Notes: generated by a model not told the origin, from the sequence alone. DNA of 64,000 nt from Fistulifera solaris (GCA_030295235.1 AP026132.1:124001-188000), one strand, 5' to 3'. Positions 33,264-45,449 are shown, numbered from the stretch's first letter. Made by a program: numbers and translations.

Positions 33264-34832
33264 CTTCGTAGAGTTTTAATAAAACTTTCCGTGTTCTTAG
33301 GATGTCAGAAGGAAAAGCTTTCTCTTCGACATGCTTCATTTTTTTCGTTTTTGTTCGTTCAAGCGAAAAAATTCGTGGATCGCAAGGAGCTGCATTACTA
33401 TAGCGTAATGTGTAGCTCTGGACGAGACGGAACCCAACTCGATTGCAATCCCGGCAATGGTCAACCTTGTTTTTTTGATTTCATTTAGTATAGTAAAAGG
33501 AACAAAGGATGGTACTGCAGTCGAAATTGCTTTGTTGTGATGTCAAAGGCGACGTTTGGTTTTTGTGAAAGGCATCGCGACAAATGAAACAATTGTGATT
33601 TGTGATTCATGACCTACTGTACAATCCAGTCTTGGCTGGCGTAAACTAACACTCCGTTTCATAATAAAAATTCAAGGTGTCGATCCTCGGATTTTCGACG
33701 TGACAAATAAAAGAAACTCTTAACAAGTACTTCAGAATCATCATTGTTGCGACTTTACTTACCCGTAATTCTAATGATATTCGCAGTTGAATGGCAATGG
33801 ACGGATGCGAGAGACGCAAAACGGTACCCTTTGTTGTTCGGTTCATGACTACTGTACAATCCAGTCTTGGCTGGCGTAAACTAACACTCCGTTTCATAAT
33901 AAAAATTCAAGGTGTCGATCCTCGGATTTTCGACGTGACAAATAAAAGAAACTCTTAACAAGTAGTTCAGAATCATCATTGTTGCGACTTTACTTACCCG
34001 TAATTCTAATGATATTCGCAGTTGAATGGCAATGGACGGATGCGAGAGACGCAAAACGGTACCCTTTGTTGTTCGGTTCATGACTACTGTACAATCCAGT
34101 CTTGGCTGGCGTAAACTAACACTCCGTTTGATAGTAAAAATTCAAGGTGTCGATCCTCGGATTTTCGACGTGACAAATAAAAGAAACTCTTAACAAGTAG
34201 TTCAGAATCATCATTGTTGCGACTTTACTTACCCGCAATTCTAATGATATTCGCAGTTGAATGACAATGGACGGATGCGAGAGACACAAAACGGAACCCT
34301 TTGTTGTTCGGTTCATGACCTACTGTACAATCCAGTCTTGGCTGGCGTAAACTAACACTCCGTTTGATAGTAAAAATTCAAGGTGTCGATCCTCGGATTT
34401 TTCGACGTGACAAATAAAAGAAACTCTTAACAAGTAGTTCAGAATCATCATTGTTGCGACTTTACTTACCCGTAATTCTAATGATATTCGCAATTGAATG
34501 ACAATGGACGGATGCGAGAGACGCAAAACGGAACCTTTGTTGTTCGGTTCATGACTACTGTACAATCCAGTCTTGGCTGGCGTAAGCCAACACCCCGCGT
34601 CATAGACCTCGAGTGAAGTCTCAAGGATTCGCAAAAAATGGCTAAAATGTAGACCTATTTTCACCTCATTTTTTATTTAATTAAAGCTTTGAACAACGAG
34701 CTCTTTAATCTTACCTAATCATTTCAAGTTTCAAGTATTTAATTATCTTCTAATTTATTTATTTATGTATGTTATCAGTGAAGCTTGGATAGACTACTGG
34801 TACCATACTTATTTATCACCAAACAAGATCAG
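33264..34832. other. Intergenic region, mostly tandem repeat
   Basis: No gene seen. The first ~340 bp would hold the PRORP promoter; the rest is the 235/236-bp repeat and an AT-rich 3' flank of the M3 peptidase gene. Confidence 0.6.
33607..34600. repeat. Tandem array of 235/236-bp units, about 4.2 copies
   Basis: The block 'actgtacaatccagtcttggctggcg' recurs at about 33615, 33851, 34086, 34322 and 34557. Copies differ at only a few positions, so the array is young. Each unit contains 'ttcatgac(c)tactgtac' and 'cagtcttgg'. The 66-83-codon minus-strand frames repeated in each unit are not genes. Confidence 0.93.
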
Positions 34833-37040
34833 TTACGCGAAACCATTATGACGCAACAGGGCATCGGGGCTCGGTTCGCGTCCTCGAAATTGCTTGAACA
34901 CTTCCATGGGATTTTCACCGCCACCCAAACTGAGCACCGTCTCGCGGAATTTCATCCCAATTTGTCTCACGGCCTCTTCATTGTCGAGGCCGACTTCTTC
35001 AAAAGCACTAAATGCATCCGCGCTCATCACTTCCGCCCATTTGTAGCTGTAGTAACCAGCGGCATAGCCGCCCGCAAAAATATGCGAAAAGCTACACAAG
35101 AAGCGATCGTCGGGCAACGGCAACAAATACGGAGTGTACTTGGCCGCCACCCGGTGCTGCACATCGAAAATCGATTCTCCCTCTCCCTTTTCTCCCGCTT
35201 CCGCGTCAAAGCTCGAATGCAGCTCCAGGTCGACTTGTCCAAATACCAGTTGACGACACGACATCATTCCCGCTCCGTACACACGTTGTTGCTTCAACTT
35301 TTGGAACATCTCTTCGGGCATCGGTTCACCCGTTTCCCAGTGTTTCGCGAAACCGTAAATAGTGGCACGATCGTAGCACCAGTTCTCCATGAACTGGGAC
35401 GGAAGTTCGACGGCATCCCATTCCACACCATTAATTCCTGAAACATCTCCAACCGTCACAGTCGTCAGCATATGCTGAAGACCATGGCCAAACTCGTGAA
35501 ACAAGGTTTCGACTTCACGAAAGGTCATCAGAGACGGTTGCGATCCCACTCGGGGGAGAGCCATTGCACGTCAAGTACGCCACAGGCACATGACGGTTCA
35601 CGGCCTCACTTTTCCCAATGCAAACATCCATCCAGGCTCCACCTTGTTTATCTTCTGGACGGGAATACGGATCGAGAAAGAAACTGGCAATATGCTGGTT
35701 CGTTGCTTTGTCGTACACTTTGTAAAAGCTCACATCCGGATGCCACACCTGCGCTTCACCATTGGCAGCTTTGACTTCAATGTTGAAAATGCGCGATACC
35801 AAGGCAAACATACCATCCAAAACCGCCGGCAACGCAAAGTACGGGCGCGTTTCTTCTTCCGTCAATTCGAATTTCGATTCTTTCAATCGTTCACTCCAGT
35901 ACGTGATATCCCACGCTTGTAATTTCTCCAGGTACTCTTCTCCTCCTTGGGCACGGGCCAGAGCGGTAATTTCTTCCAATTCTTGTTCGGCCGCCGGCAA
36001 CGCCCGCGCGGCCACCAAATCGGTCAATTCGGTCACGGCCTCGACACTGGGCGCCATTTTGGAAGCGAGACTCAATTCCGCATAATTGGCAAATCCCAAC
36101 AGCTTTGCCATTTCTGCCTTGAGTTTCAATGTTTCGTAAATGATAGGAATGTTGTTCTTTTCGGCACGGCATTCCGACGCCCGCGACAAGTACGCGCGAT
36201 AAATGGTTTCCCGAATGGTCCGATCGTTCATATGCGACATGACGGCGACGTAGGATGGCATATCGAGCGTGATTCTCCACGGTCCCTGGACCGGATCGAC
36301 CTCGGTTTGAGTAAAAGCCGCATGCGCACCGGCCCACAAGGCCTTGGCACTGTCGGGAACACCTTCAACTTGTGCCGGATCGTCTATCGTCAGTGAATAT
36401 TGCTTGGTTTCATCCAAAACATTGTTACTAAACGTGGTCGACAATTGCGCCAATTTCATTTGAATTTCATTGAATCGTTCCTTGTCGGCACCATCCAATC
36501 CGACACCCCCAATTGCATGGCCCGAAGTGAATTGGATATGGCCCGTTGTTGCGGTCGTGTTGTGCTTTGGATTGTTTGTAAAGCATCAAAGACGGGCTTA
36601 CTTTGCGAGAAACGACTCATGGCTTGTACAATTTTGGGTTGATTCTGTTCGTACGCTTGTCGCAAGGTGTCTCCATTGCGCACACCATTCAAATGTCCGG
36701 CGACACCCCACACGAAACTCAGTGGAAACTGAATGCGTTCGATTTCCGGCAAGACTTGATCGTATGCGGTTGGCTTTTTGGAAGAAGAGAGGCTGTCTTC
36801 CAGAGCGGTAAATTGTTCTTCCATTGCGACCAACAGTGTTTCGACGGCGGGTGTCAAAAATTCCGGTTCGAGTTGTTCAAATTGCGGAAGATCGTCTTGT
36901 AACAAAAAAGGATTGGTCGTTGTAGCAGTTTCGGTCGACGCCGTCGAGAAACGCTTCACTGGGGATCGAGACGCCCCGACCACCGAAAAGGCGTCCGTCG
37001 AGGAGAGCCAAAGAAGCGATGTAGCAACGGTCCATTTCAT
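34833..37040 (-). CDS. M3 family zinc oligopeptidase (oligopeptidase A / organellar oligopeptidase), plastid-targeted
   Basis: Degrades short peptides such as cleaved transit peptides. About 735 residues from ATG at 37040. The N-terminus is a signal peptide followed by TDAFSVV, an ASAF-like motif, then an Arg/Ser/Thr-rich stretch, as in diatom plastid presequences. The catalytic core has HEFGHGLQH (two His ligands and the Glu base) and a downstream Glu in [10 protein letters not shown], and [22 protein letters not shown] is typical of M3 enzymes. The frame changes twice, at C5 36506-36510 and G5 35552-35556; correcting both keeps the total a multiple of three and restores the motif LTCNGSP...[15 protein letters not shown]. 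It is divergent from psb27, another plastid gene. Confidence 0.9.
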
Positions 37041-37480
37041 GATTAAATAGGTTTTATTTTAAAATGATGGTGAAAAAAGTGAATCAAGAGTGAGAAAGAG
37101 AGAACGCTGGAAGGTCAATTCTCTTCCTTCATCGATGATGATCTTTCTCGCTTCTCATCAACAACAAAAACAATTGACGCAACGAGAACGACGTGGAAAA
37201 GGCGCAAAAACGGAGATCTCGTTGACTGTCGACTCCAAAGTAGTGACACATTGACTCCCGAATGTCGCATTCACGGATACGCCGAACACGTCACTCTGCT
37301 GTTGCAGTGTCGGACCGTGATCAGCTGTTTTGCTGACTGTGCAAGATGTCGTTTTTGACTGACGATGATGACAGCAACCCAAAAGCATCGGATCCGAAGT
37401 GTCACTTCGTCGTCTGCCGTGTTATTTATTGTTGACTTACTTGTTACTAGAATTCATCTCTGGTTGTATTACAAAGGAAC
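37041..37480. promoter_or_regulatory. Shared divergent promoter region of the M3 peptidase and psb27
   Basis: 440 bp between two start codons that point away from each other; both products look plastid-targeted. It contains direct 'gatgatgatgac'-like stretches and no convincing gene. Promoter function is inferred from position only. Confidence 0.5.
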
Positions 37481-38164
37481 ATGGTGAAACGTACTATTCT
37501 CCTATTAGCGGCCTTGACGGCATCCACATCGGCCTTCACGCCTCTTCAAACGGTGCGTCCTAAAGAGTTGCTGTCCAACGATCCGATTCTCATCTCGAGG
37601 CATCGTTAGTGTCACCTTCGATCTCTTTCTTTCTGTATCTATCGATTCGGCATACGCAATACACATTCCTCATACTTTCGTTTCGTTTCCATTATTTATT
37701 CTTGACACAGGATACGGCACGCCGCAACTTTTTGCAAAACACAGCGACCGCCGGCGCCGCGCTCGTCCTTCTCCCCACTGCCCCCGCGTGGGCGGAATTG
37801 GAAGTCCCTCCCAAAGTACCGAATACACTTTTCCTACCGATTGGGGCTTGACCTTCAAGTACGAAGAAGACGCCGCCAAAGTTCGTAAACACATGCTCAT
37901 TGCCACCGCCTTGGCGAAGGGAGCCCCGATATGGAAGATTTTGGCAAGAATTTGAAAAAGGAAATGGTCGATTTTGTTTCGTACTATCGTCGATTCCCCA
38001 AAGTCGCCGGTAAACCCTCTTTCAGTACGCTCTATACGTCCATCAATGTGGTAGCGGGACATTACACGTCGTACGGATACAAGTATCCGTTGCCGGAAAA
38101 GAGACGCAAGCGATTGTATCAAGAATATGCCGAAATTGAAAAGTCACTCAAACGTGGTCGTTAA
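37481..38164 (+). CDS. psb27: Psb27, thylakoid lumen photosystem II assembly factor
   Basis: Helps assembly and repair of photosystem II, binding CP43 on the lumen side before the oxygen-evolving cluster forms. Exon 1 37481-37552 codes for a signal peptide ending in TSAFTP, the diatom plastid motif. A 158-bp GT-AG intron follows. Exon 2 37711-38164 starts with a twin-arginine lumen signal (ARRNFLQN...AWA). The mature part has the Psb27 signature DFVSYYRRFPKVAGKPSF and GHYTSYG..YPLPEKRRKRL, ending in KSLKRGR. About 175 residues. Two one-base gaps (T4 at 37829-37832; a G at 37928) break the frame; adding one base each gives an exact multiple of three. Confidence 0.93.
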
Positions 38165-38445
38165 AATTCGAGTGATGCGACTAGCGAGAAGTAGTAACGA
38201 AAAAGCCAAACGCAAGCACTAAAATCGCTAGTTTTTTTCGTGTCATGCTATTATTTCGTTTGTTCTCTTGGTTACTCAAATGTAGGCGAGCGACGCGTAG
38301 GCTAGGCAAATGTGGCGACGATAATTTATTATGATTCAGAATACGAGTGGCGACGATTCATTCATTGCGCAACACACAAAGATTATTCGTTATCTACACT
38401 TTAGGTAAATCAACTCGTTTTCACTATTTTCCACGAAAATTTAGA
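38165..38445. other. Convergent 3' flank of psb27 and the transporter gene
   Basis: About 280 bp between stop codons on opposite strands. No gene seen. Confidence 0.6.
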
Positions 38446-39612
38446 TTACTTGGCTTCTTGACTTTGCGCCGCTCGTTGATTCGCGGATCGGATCTTGGCA
38501 TACGAATACAGAAAGCCTCCGCAGAGACTGACGGAAATAAAGAACCAGGTCTTGGAATCAATGACACTGTCAAAGATCAGGTAACCCAAAATGGCCACGG
38601 GAATTTTGTTCAAAGAACCGACAATGGCGTAAGTGGAAGGACCCGTGACGGACACACAATGGAGTGACGCAAAGTTGAGAAAGAATCCGATGAAACCCGC
38701 AAAGGCATTCTTGCCGGCATAATCCCAAGTGTGGACTTGTTCCGCATTCAGAAACGTGGCCAATTCACCATTGAGAAAGGCCACCGGCAACAACAATGCC
38801 ACACAGAGGACATTATTCACAAAGACCATGCCGAATTTGGACAACTTAATGTTTTGGGTCGCGAATTTCATGTACAAGACGTAACTGCTCGTCGCCAAAC
38901 AGTTGGCCACCATCCAAAAACAAGCCCGTGGCCGTGACATGAATATCATTCTGTGCCGCCGCGACGGCTCCCAAGAACATGACGGCAAAGGCGGCCATCG
39001 CCAGACCCTCCGGTTGACTGTCAAAAAGATGTAATCCCCGGCCGTCGTAATAATGTTGGTGACATTCTTGAACACCGTGACCATGGGCACCGAGTTGGTT
39101 TCCAATGACACCATTCCGGTAAAGAGCATGAGACAAAAAAAGACGTTGACGGGTGCCCACGCTTTGGCGGTTTCCCAATTCAACGGAGGGTACTGGACCC
39201 AATGCATCATCCGGCAGATTTCGACACTGACGGCGGCAATGATGGCTTGAAAGACGACGAGGAGTACATTGAGGTTTCCATCAATCAAGTGATTGTAACT
39301 GAAGAACAAGAAGAAGAAGTAGAAGAATTGAGAAATTCCTTCGAAAAGACGAAAGAAGAAAAACATTCGAGAGGCAGTCTTACCTACTCGCCAGACTCTT
39401 ATTCACCAGAATCATACTGACACTACAGAAACTGTAAAGGTACACGACGCTATGGCTTTGATGGACCCCGACGATACCAAGGATGTTTGCTTCACATCCT
39501 TGGTAATCAAGGGAGCCGGCGGTTCCTTGTTGGGTGAAGTGTGGGGATGACGATGCAACAAATGATGTTGCAATTCGACATCTTCGTGATCTTCTTCCTC
39601 ACGCGGTGACAT
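38446..39612 (-). CDS. GDP-mannose-type nucleotide sugar transporter (Vrg4/GONST family)
   Basis: Exchanges a nucleotide sugar for the nucleoside monophosphate across the Golgi membrane. Exon 1 39612-39384 and exon 2 39298-38446 are separated by an 85-bp intron (gtaaga; pyrimidine-rich acceptor). About 360 residues with roughly ten membrane segments. Family landmarks are MILVNKSLAS, FKNVTNII, YVLYMKFA and GSLNKIPVAILGYLIF (the GALNK-like nucleotide-sugar motif). Three one-base run differences occur (A3 39436-39438, A5 39023-39027, A5 38916-38920). The last two compensate each other, leaving a short wrong-frame stretch between them; correcting all three gives exactly 361 codons. The N-terminal ~45 residues are acidic and His-rich and should face the cytosol. 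GDP-mannose is the best guess for substrate. Confidence 0.85.
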
Positions 39613-40208
39613 TGTAGGACGGAAGGAGGAATACAACCGAATTGTGTTAATTGATAGCCAGCAATGCAATGCAATGCAATGCAATGAATTCTTCGAGTGT
39701 GTTTTTCCTTCCGGATCTTCGTAGGATGCTCGAAAATCTGTGAAAGGAGGTTTCAGATGGTTTCGCTGATTATCAATTAATTCTTGTTGGATGATTATTA
39801 TTTCTTCTTCGTCGTCCACGGATCAAAATGTTGGTTGGGAGCCAAACTTGTGAATGGCCAAAAACAGGAATTTTCAGTTGGTGGGAGTCGGCCGTCCATC
39901 GTGTTGGAAAAGGCGAGGAGTGCGCGCAGTGTCGGGTCTTGTAAACAAACGGTTGGCCGATTTCGAGGAGCACGCGGACGAGGATGACGTTTTGTCGTGA
40001 CTCAACAAGTCATGAGTGGTGATGCTTTAACCATGCTACACATCGATCCATAGTCTACATTGAGACTGCCGCCTACAACTCATTGCACAGTCGAATACCA
40101 TACCTTTACTCGTTACGTCAGCAATTGGCACCTCAAGGCCGCATCGAGCGCTGCTGCTCCTCTCACCATGGGATTGCCGCTGCTTCAAATTACAATACAG
40201 CATCCATC
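39613..40208. other. Divergent promoter region between the transporter and NDUFS8
   Basis: About 600 bp without a supported gene. It holds five GCAAT units at 39661-39685 and an inverted repeat GTGACT-caaca-AGTCAT at about 39998-40015. Confidence 0.5.
39661..39685. repeat. (GCAAT)5 microsatellite
   Basis: Five perfect pentanucleotide units, seen directly, in the 5' flank of the transporter gene. Confidence 0.95.
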
Positions 40209-40950
40209 ATGAGTCTGCACATTGCCATTCGACGCTCATCCAAACTATTGTTCTATCCCAAGACTAGCGCCGTAGCTACCCTGACGGGCCGATCGTTCAG
40301 TACCAAGCCCAGTACGAATGATTTGGAAAAGCCCGTCTTGAAAGACAATATCCTTCCGGTACGATACTTTGTTGCATCTTCTACTCGGTTCTTGTTTTTT
40401 TGCCTCTTAAGTATTCAACATCATCAACTCATCTCCTTCAACAAAACACACAGACTCCGTGGAGCGAAGTCTTGGACAATTCCTCGAAAGTCTTCTTTTG
40501 ACGGAAATCATGCGGGCCTTTTTACTCGCCGGAGAAGCCTTTTTCAAACCCAAGGCTACCATCAATTACCCCTTTGAGCACGGTGCACTGAGTCCACGCT
40601 TTCGTGGAGAACACGCCTTGCGTCGGTATCCGTCGGGAGAAGAACGGTGCATTGCGTGCAAACTGTGTGAAGCCGCTTGCCCCGCGCAAGCCATTTCCAT
40701 TGAAGTGGCGGAACGGGAAGATGGGGCACGTCGGACCACGCGGTACGATATTGATATGACGAAATGTATTTATTGTGGATTTTGTCAAGAAGCCTGTCCG
40801 GTGGATGCGATTGTGGAAGGACCGAACTTTGAATTTGCGACCGAGACGCACGAAGAACTCTTGTACGATAAGGAAAAGTTGCTATCGAATGGTGATAAGT
40901 GGGAACGACAGATTGCCAAGAATTTGATGAGTGAGCATTTGTATCGTTAA
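40209..40950 (+). CDS. NDUFS8: NDUFS8 (TYKY, 23 kDa), iron-sulfur subunit of mitochondrial complex I
   Basis: Carries two 4Fe-4S clusters (N6a and N6b) in the electron path to ubiquinone. Exon 1 40209-40358 codes for a mitochondrial presequence ([15 protein letters not shown]). A 95-bp GT-AG intron follows, and exon 2 is 40454-40950. The two CxxCxxCxxxCP motifs are [12 protein letters not shown] and [12 protein letters not shown]. The highly conserved blocks [20 protein letters not shown] and [11 protein letters not shown] are present. About 215 residues, normal for the family. The two exons are one base out of phase at the splice junction; one extra G before the donor (GG at 40358-40359) would fix it and make 648 bases. 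The true ATG is 40209; the open frame further upstream begins with TTG. Confidence 0.95.
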
Positions 40951-42521
40951 AAATAGGGTAGTTTGGCGGACTTGCTTTGTAAAAATCTTAGAACGAGATC
41001 TTGTCGTTTCCACTCATTTTCATTGAGACTCGTTTAATTTGATGAGCCACCTTTTGTTTATTGAACACCTTGAACATCCTACTTTAGCTGTGAACTTTCA
41101 GTATAATGGGATACTTAGCTTTACAGAAATAGAGTTAACGAAAAAAATTCACCTGTGGTCAAGGCCAACCGCAAGTCATTGAACCGTTTCGACAGGAACA
41201 TTTATTAGCTGTGCAAGAAGCTTCAAGCTTGAACGTCTCACATGTTTTATTCAGCGTTTGGGAAAGCATGATGCTCCGTAAATGGCAATAGAATTCGCGA
41301 AACAAAGCAGAATGGTGACGACAGACAAGCGCCTTGTTGTAAATATGTATGAAAGGCTTGGTCGTTGTATAGCGCGCGGAATTTGATCAATTATGAGGAA
41401 TCTGTCGAAAAGGATGAGGCGATCCCTCGGTTGAGGCACGAAAAGGCACTGTTTCCTGCCGACCATCGAAAAGTATTCAAAGTAACCTCGACACTATTCT
41501 TGGAGAATCCCATAGCGTTCATAGTGCTGTCTTCGATGGTTACTTTGTCTTCTAAAGACATGGACCTCAAACTAAGAATTTCGTTCGTCGGCGACATTCT
41601 TTCGGGAGTTGGCTTAAAGACACGACGTTCCATTGAAGGATTGTATCGCGCGGCACCCGAGAAGTATTCAACACTCATCTTTGCTTTAATCAAACTTTAG
41701 AGGTTGCAAATGAGAATTGAGTTACACTTGCTTGGCCGAAATTTGTGAGGCTGGTTAGAAATGTGATGCGGGATGGAGATGGAGGCAAATTTTTTGGTGC
41801 ATCGGCGAATTTGAAATTGGAAAATTGGAACCCCTAACCGTCCATTTCTCCTAAATTTCTAATTGACTATGATTTTTTGTGTACTTCTTTTCGTGTTGTG
41901 CGAAGCTTTCCACGATTGTGAAACTGTCAATTTCGCCAAAAGTAGAAACAGTTGATCTATACAAAGCGATCGTACCGGTATTGGAACTATGCGCGATGAT
42001 TATTACTCGCTTGGATTACAAACCCGAAGCATTGCATTGAAGAAGTTACCATCGATAGACACTTCGAAGGAATGATTTTAAGCAGAAATATAGACCGTCG
42101 CAAACTTCGTCGTCGACTTGATTTATAGGCCTATTATGGGACCGTCGCTGGCTCCTCGCTCATTTAAGACTATGAACGCAAGGAGAATCTAGAATTTTGG
42201 ACACGAAAACTGTTTGCTTATGAAGGATAAGTTCGCTTTTACCATGACTATGGATGTAAAACCAGTGGGCTTAAAATTAATTAGAAGTAGATGGCTTCTT
42301 CAAATGGTTAAACAAATACTTGACTAAGCGATCATCTTTGGCTCGAAAATAGCATATTCACATCTAGAAACTCAACTAATCGGATTTCTGGACTGAGGCG
42401 TTCTAAAGATTTGGTCAAACACTCCATGGAAGTATGCCAAAAGAAGGTTGTACCATGGCGACGTCTCGTAATGCGTCAAGAAAAGCTAGATCCATTGCAG
42501 CACCGCTGTAGATGAAAGATA
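40951..42521. other. Large intergenic region, no supported gene
   Basis: About 1.57 kb. Two overlapping frames on opposite strands at 41365-41700 compete and neither has family features. The rest is AT-rich. I see no tandem repeat. Confidence 0.5.
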
Positions 42522-43045
42522 TCAATCCATCTTGTCCAAGGGTCTGTTGAAACCATGCTTTCGATTCATGTACTGTCTATACTTTCGTGCTTTATTCTTG
42601 GAGGCAGCTCCTTTGGCAGAAGTCGTGTGATTGTCTTCAACTTTTTGACCTTTCGTGGACCCGAATCCACTGGTAAACCCCAATAAAGCACGCATCTGCT
42701 CCTCCTCGTCCATTTCTTCAAGTTCCTCCGGATTTACTGCAATAATTTGTTCTTGAGGTCCTTTCTTTTCTTGGCCGCTTCGTTCGACAGATCTTGATCC
42801 AAGGCTGCTGCAATTTGGCGTTCTTCTTGTTCGTTTTCTGCACGCAAGCGGGCCATCCGAGCTCTTCGTTCCTCTTCCAGTTTATTGTTGTACATTTCCC
42901 CTTTCTCTTCGGAAGGACTTCTCGATCGTTCTCTGCCGCGCCTGGCATTTTCATTATGATTCCCTTCGTACCTGTCTCCTCTTCGTCTCTTTGCATCGTG
43001 ATACCGGTCATCTCGACGGTGATCGTAGGAAGGCGGGCGGTCCAT
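42522..43045 (-). CDS. SNRNP27: SNRNP27-like U4/U6.U5 tri-snRNP protein
   Basis: A splicing factor of the tri-snRNP. About 174 residues from ATG at 43045. The N-terminal half is Arg/Ser/Asp rich (DHRRDDRYHDAKRRRGDRY, RERSRSPSEEK). The C-terminal signature is MRALLGFTSGFGSTKGQKVE and then ARKYRQYMNRKHGFNRPLD, the defining motif of the family. The frame shifts in the T-rich run 42762-42769 (plus strand). One more base there joins the acidic/basic middle to NPEELEEMDEEEQ and gives 175 codons including stop. Intronless. Confidence 0.92.
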
Positions 43046-43372
43046 TATAAACTAGTCTATTGGTTTGTTGTGTTTACTTTGTTTAAGCTTCACTTTATCT
43101 ATGCATCTGCAACGTCGACGTTATTATGCTGCCCCGTCCGATTTGCTGTTGTTTTTGTTGTTGTGTGTGTTCAGTGTTCAGGGCAGTAAAAATGCAGCAA
43201 AGATTCCGTATTCCCTTTCACACTATAACGCCTAAAACCTAAAACGGAGTAAATAATAATCTAGGGTTACCTGGTACCTTGCCTGGTACACTAGGCGATC
43301 GCGAACACTGCGACCGCCCATACTATCTATAGATCTCTAAAGCACAATCAAAGACGTTTCTAGTCAAATGAA
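43046..43372. other. Short intergenic region
   Basis: About 330 bp between SNRNP27 and the RCC1-like gene on the same strand; probably the SNRNP27 promoter. No gene seen. Confidence 0.5.
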
Positions 43373-44870
43373 TCATGGATCTGTGACAACGACCGAATGG
43401 ACCCAACTCCGATGCACCTCGCGAATGGTCATGTCACTATCTTGCAGTAGCAACTGATCGAGCCACGGTGGCGTAAACAAGGCGTATTCCTGTATCTCCG
43501 GATCTTTCCACAAATGAACTTGATGGACAGTACGCCCGCTATTTCCAACAATGGTGGTTCGATCCATGTGGGCGGCAAACTGGCGTACCGGCATTTCAAT
43601 CACACCCGCAGGTACCAGTTGCACCGGCACATGGATGGGTACTTTGTCATCGGAGGCGACACCGACCGCCCAAACACTACCATCTTCCATTGACATGGCC
43701 GTGTGGTGGGAGCCACACGCAATTTTCTCAACACGCAGAGTCGGGGGTAACCCATGTAGTACAAATGGCAACAATGCGTCCGAAGCAATCTTCTTCCCCA
43801 CATCGTCCCCAAATGCCGGTAGAACATGTTTTCCCCAAATCAAGACACGATTATCGTCTGTCAATGCAGCGGAATGGATCAGTCCTGCCGCAACTTGTCG
43901 AACTTTGCCGATTCTCTCGTATACTGGTTTGCTGTTTCCTTCAAATGCGGCCACGACATCTTCCCTGACCCGTAAAGGAAAATGTCTTTTTGACAGGAAG
44001 CGCCGTGTGGGACTCTCCCAGGATTACTTCTTGACCCAACTGGCCCCGTTCGCCTTTACCCCAACAGAAAACTTCACCTTCCGAGTTCAAACAAATCGCG
44101 TGCTGCAATCCTAATTCCACCTGGGTAATGGGAAAGGATTGCTCCATCTGCGCCCGTGGACCTTCCGCAAACTCGGACGATAAACCAGTGACTCGCGTGG
44201 GGTGCCACAAATTATTTACCGTATAACCACTTCCACATTGCCCATATCCGTTGAGACCAAATGCGTAAAGGTGACCTTCGGTCGTAATGAATGCCGTAAA
44301 ACCCGCGGAACAAGCTACTGTAACAGGTTGATGGACGTTTCCTGCGGCCGCTTCCACTGCCGTCAAGGTAGACAATATCGACTGCGATCGAGCAGCTTCC
44401 CATCCTTTTGCATCGGGTGATAACGAATCCGATAACCATGACACCAAACTCCCTACCAATTCCGTCGGATTGAAGAGATCGATGCCTCTCGATTCTGTCT
44501 TCAGTTTGGGCGAGTCTAAAATGGTGGATTCAACCGTTTGTCGCACCGAATAGTCACGAATCATTTTGGGAAGACGTTTGAGACGCAGCAGTGCCGAAAA
44601 GTCATGAGGACGCCCCGTCAAGAGGAGTTCTCGATCTGGCGTCAAAACCGCCGTGTGTCCCCAACCGGTGGCCACTGAATGAACGGGGCCCGTATACATT
44701 GGTTTTAGGTTTGTAACAAAATCTTCTTCATCATCGTAATGTCCTGGAATATCTTCTTGAAAATTGCCAATCCCCAACGCACCCGTCCACGCTTCTCCCA
44801 CCGCATACACCGCGAACTGCCTCGTGTTCGGTCGAAGTTTTCGTTTGATACCGCCACGCGCGCTGATCAT
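43373..44870 (-). CDS. RCC1-repeat protein
   Basis: About 498 residues from ATG at 44870. It has a series of RCC1 blades, e.g. VYAVGEAWTGALGIGNF, SVATGWGHTAVLTPDRELLLTG, FGLNGYGQCGSG, VELGLQHAICLNSEGEVFCW, GKGERGQLGQ, AAGLIHSAALTDDNRVLIWG and CGSHHTAMSMEDGSVWAVG. RCC1 folds are seven-bladed propellers; roles range from Ran nucleotide exchange to unrelated scaffolds, and nothing here shows which. The frame shifts at T5 43987-43991 (plus strand); one base fewer gives 499 codons and joins LPVK to RHFPLRVRED. No presequence is evident. A mitochondrial or cytosolic role cannot be excluded. Confidence 0.85.
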
Positions 44871-45449
44871 ACTAAACTTTTATAAAAGATGCCTTTCTCT
44901 GCTTTGTTGCTGGCCATTGGTGATGCCGCACTCGTTCTCTTTCTCTTTTGCCGTGGTCGTTGTTTTCGTGATGATGTATGATGCGATTTGTCATGGCTCA
45001 CTCAACTAGAGTTGGGGTTCAGATGTCGAAAACTTGTTAAAAACTTGACCGGCACTTGATTGGTTAAGTCCAAAACAAAACTTGGTACCCGAAGAACGCT
45101 GTCGTCCTAAACAGCTGTTGAGTATTTGGCTGTAAGAACATGGTTTGATAGCCAAGAATTTTCCGAGAATACTGTCTATTATGGCGGCTGTCGGCCCTAC
45201 ACGACACCTTACAAGAACGCCGCGCACGCCGATCGCGACATCGCGCAAATACGTCCATCGTTCGTCGTTCGAAAATGCCTATCGTGAGGATACACACGAG
45301 TTGACTTGTTATCGATGGAGAGCAGGCCCGTCGCTGTTTACGACACCATTTCCGTGCCCATGCATTCAAACAACACTTTGTCTTTTTGACATTCTTTCTA
45401 AATAGAATTTCTAAATAGAAAGTCACGATAACAACTAGAAATCAACAGC
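44871..45449. other. Intergenic region, no supported gene
   Basis: About 580 bp upstream of both the RCC1-like gene and the small gene at 45450. A plus-strand frame at 45145-45405 lacks family features. Confidence 0.45.

Noticed and set aside
33646-34664. Repeated 66-114-codon minus-strand frames
   Set aside because: They follow the 235/236-bp repeat period and have no independent support.
41365-41700. Two competing ~100-codon frames on opposite strands
   Set aside because: Neither has a recognisable motif and they overlap almost fully.
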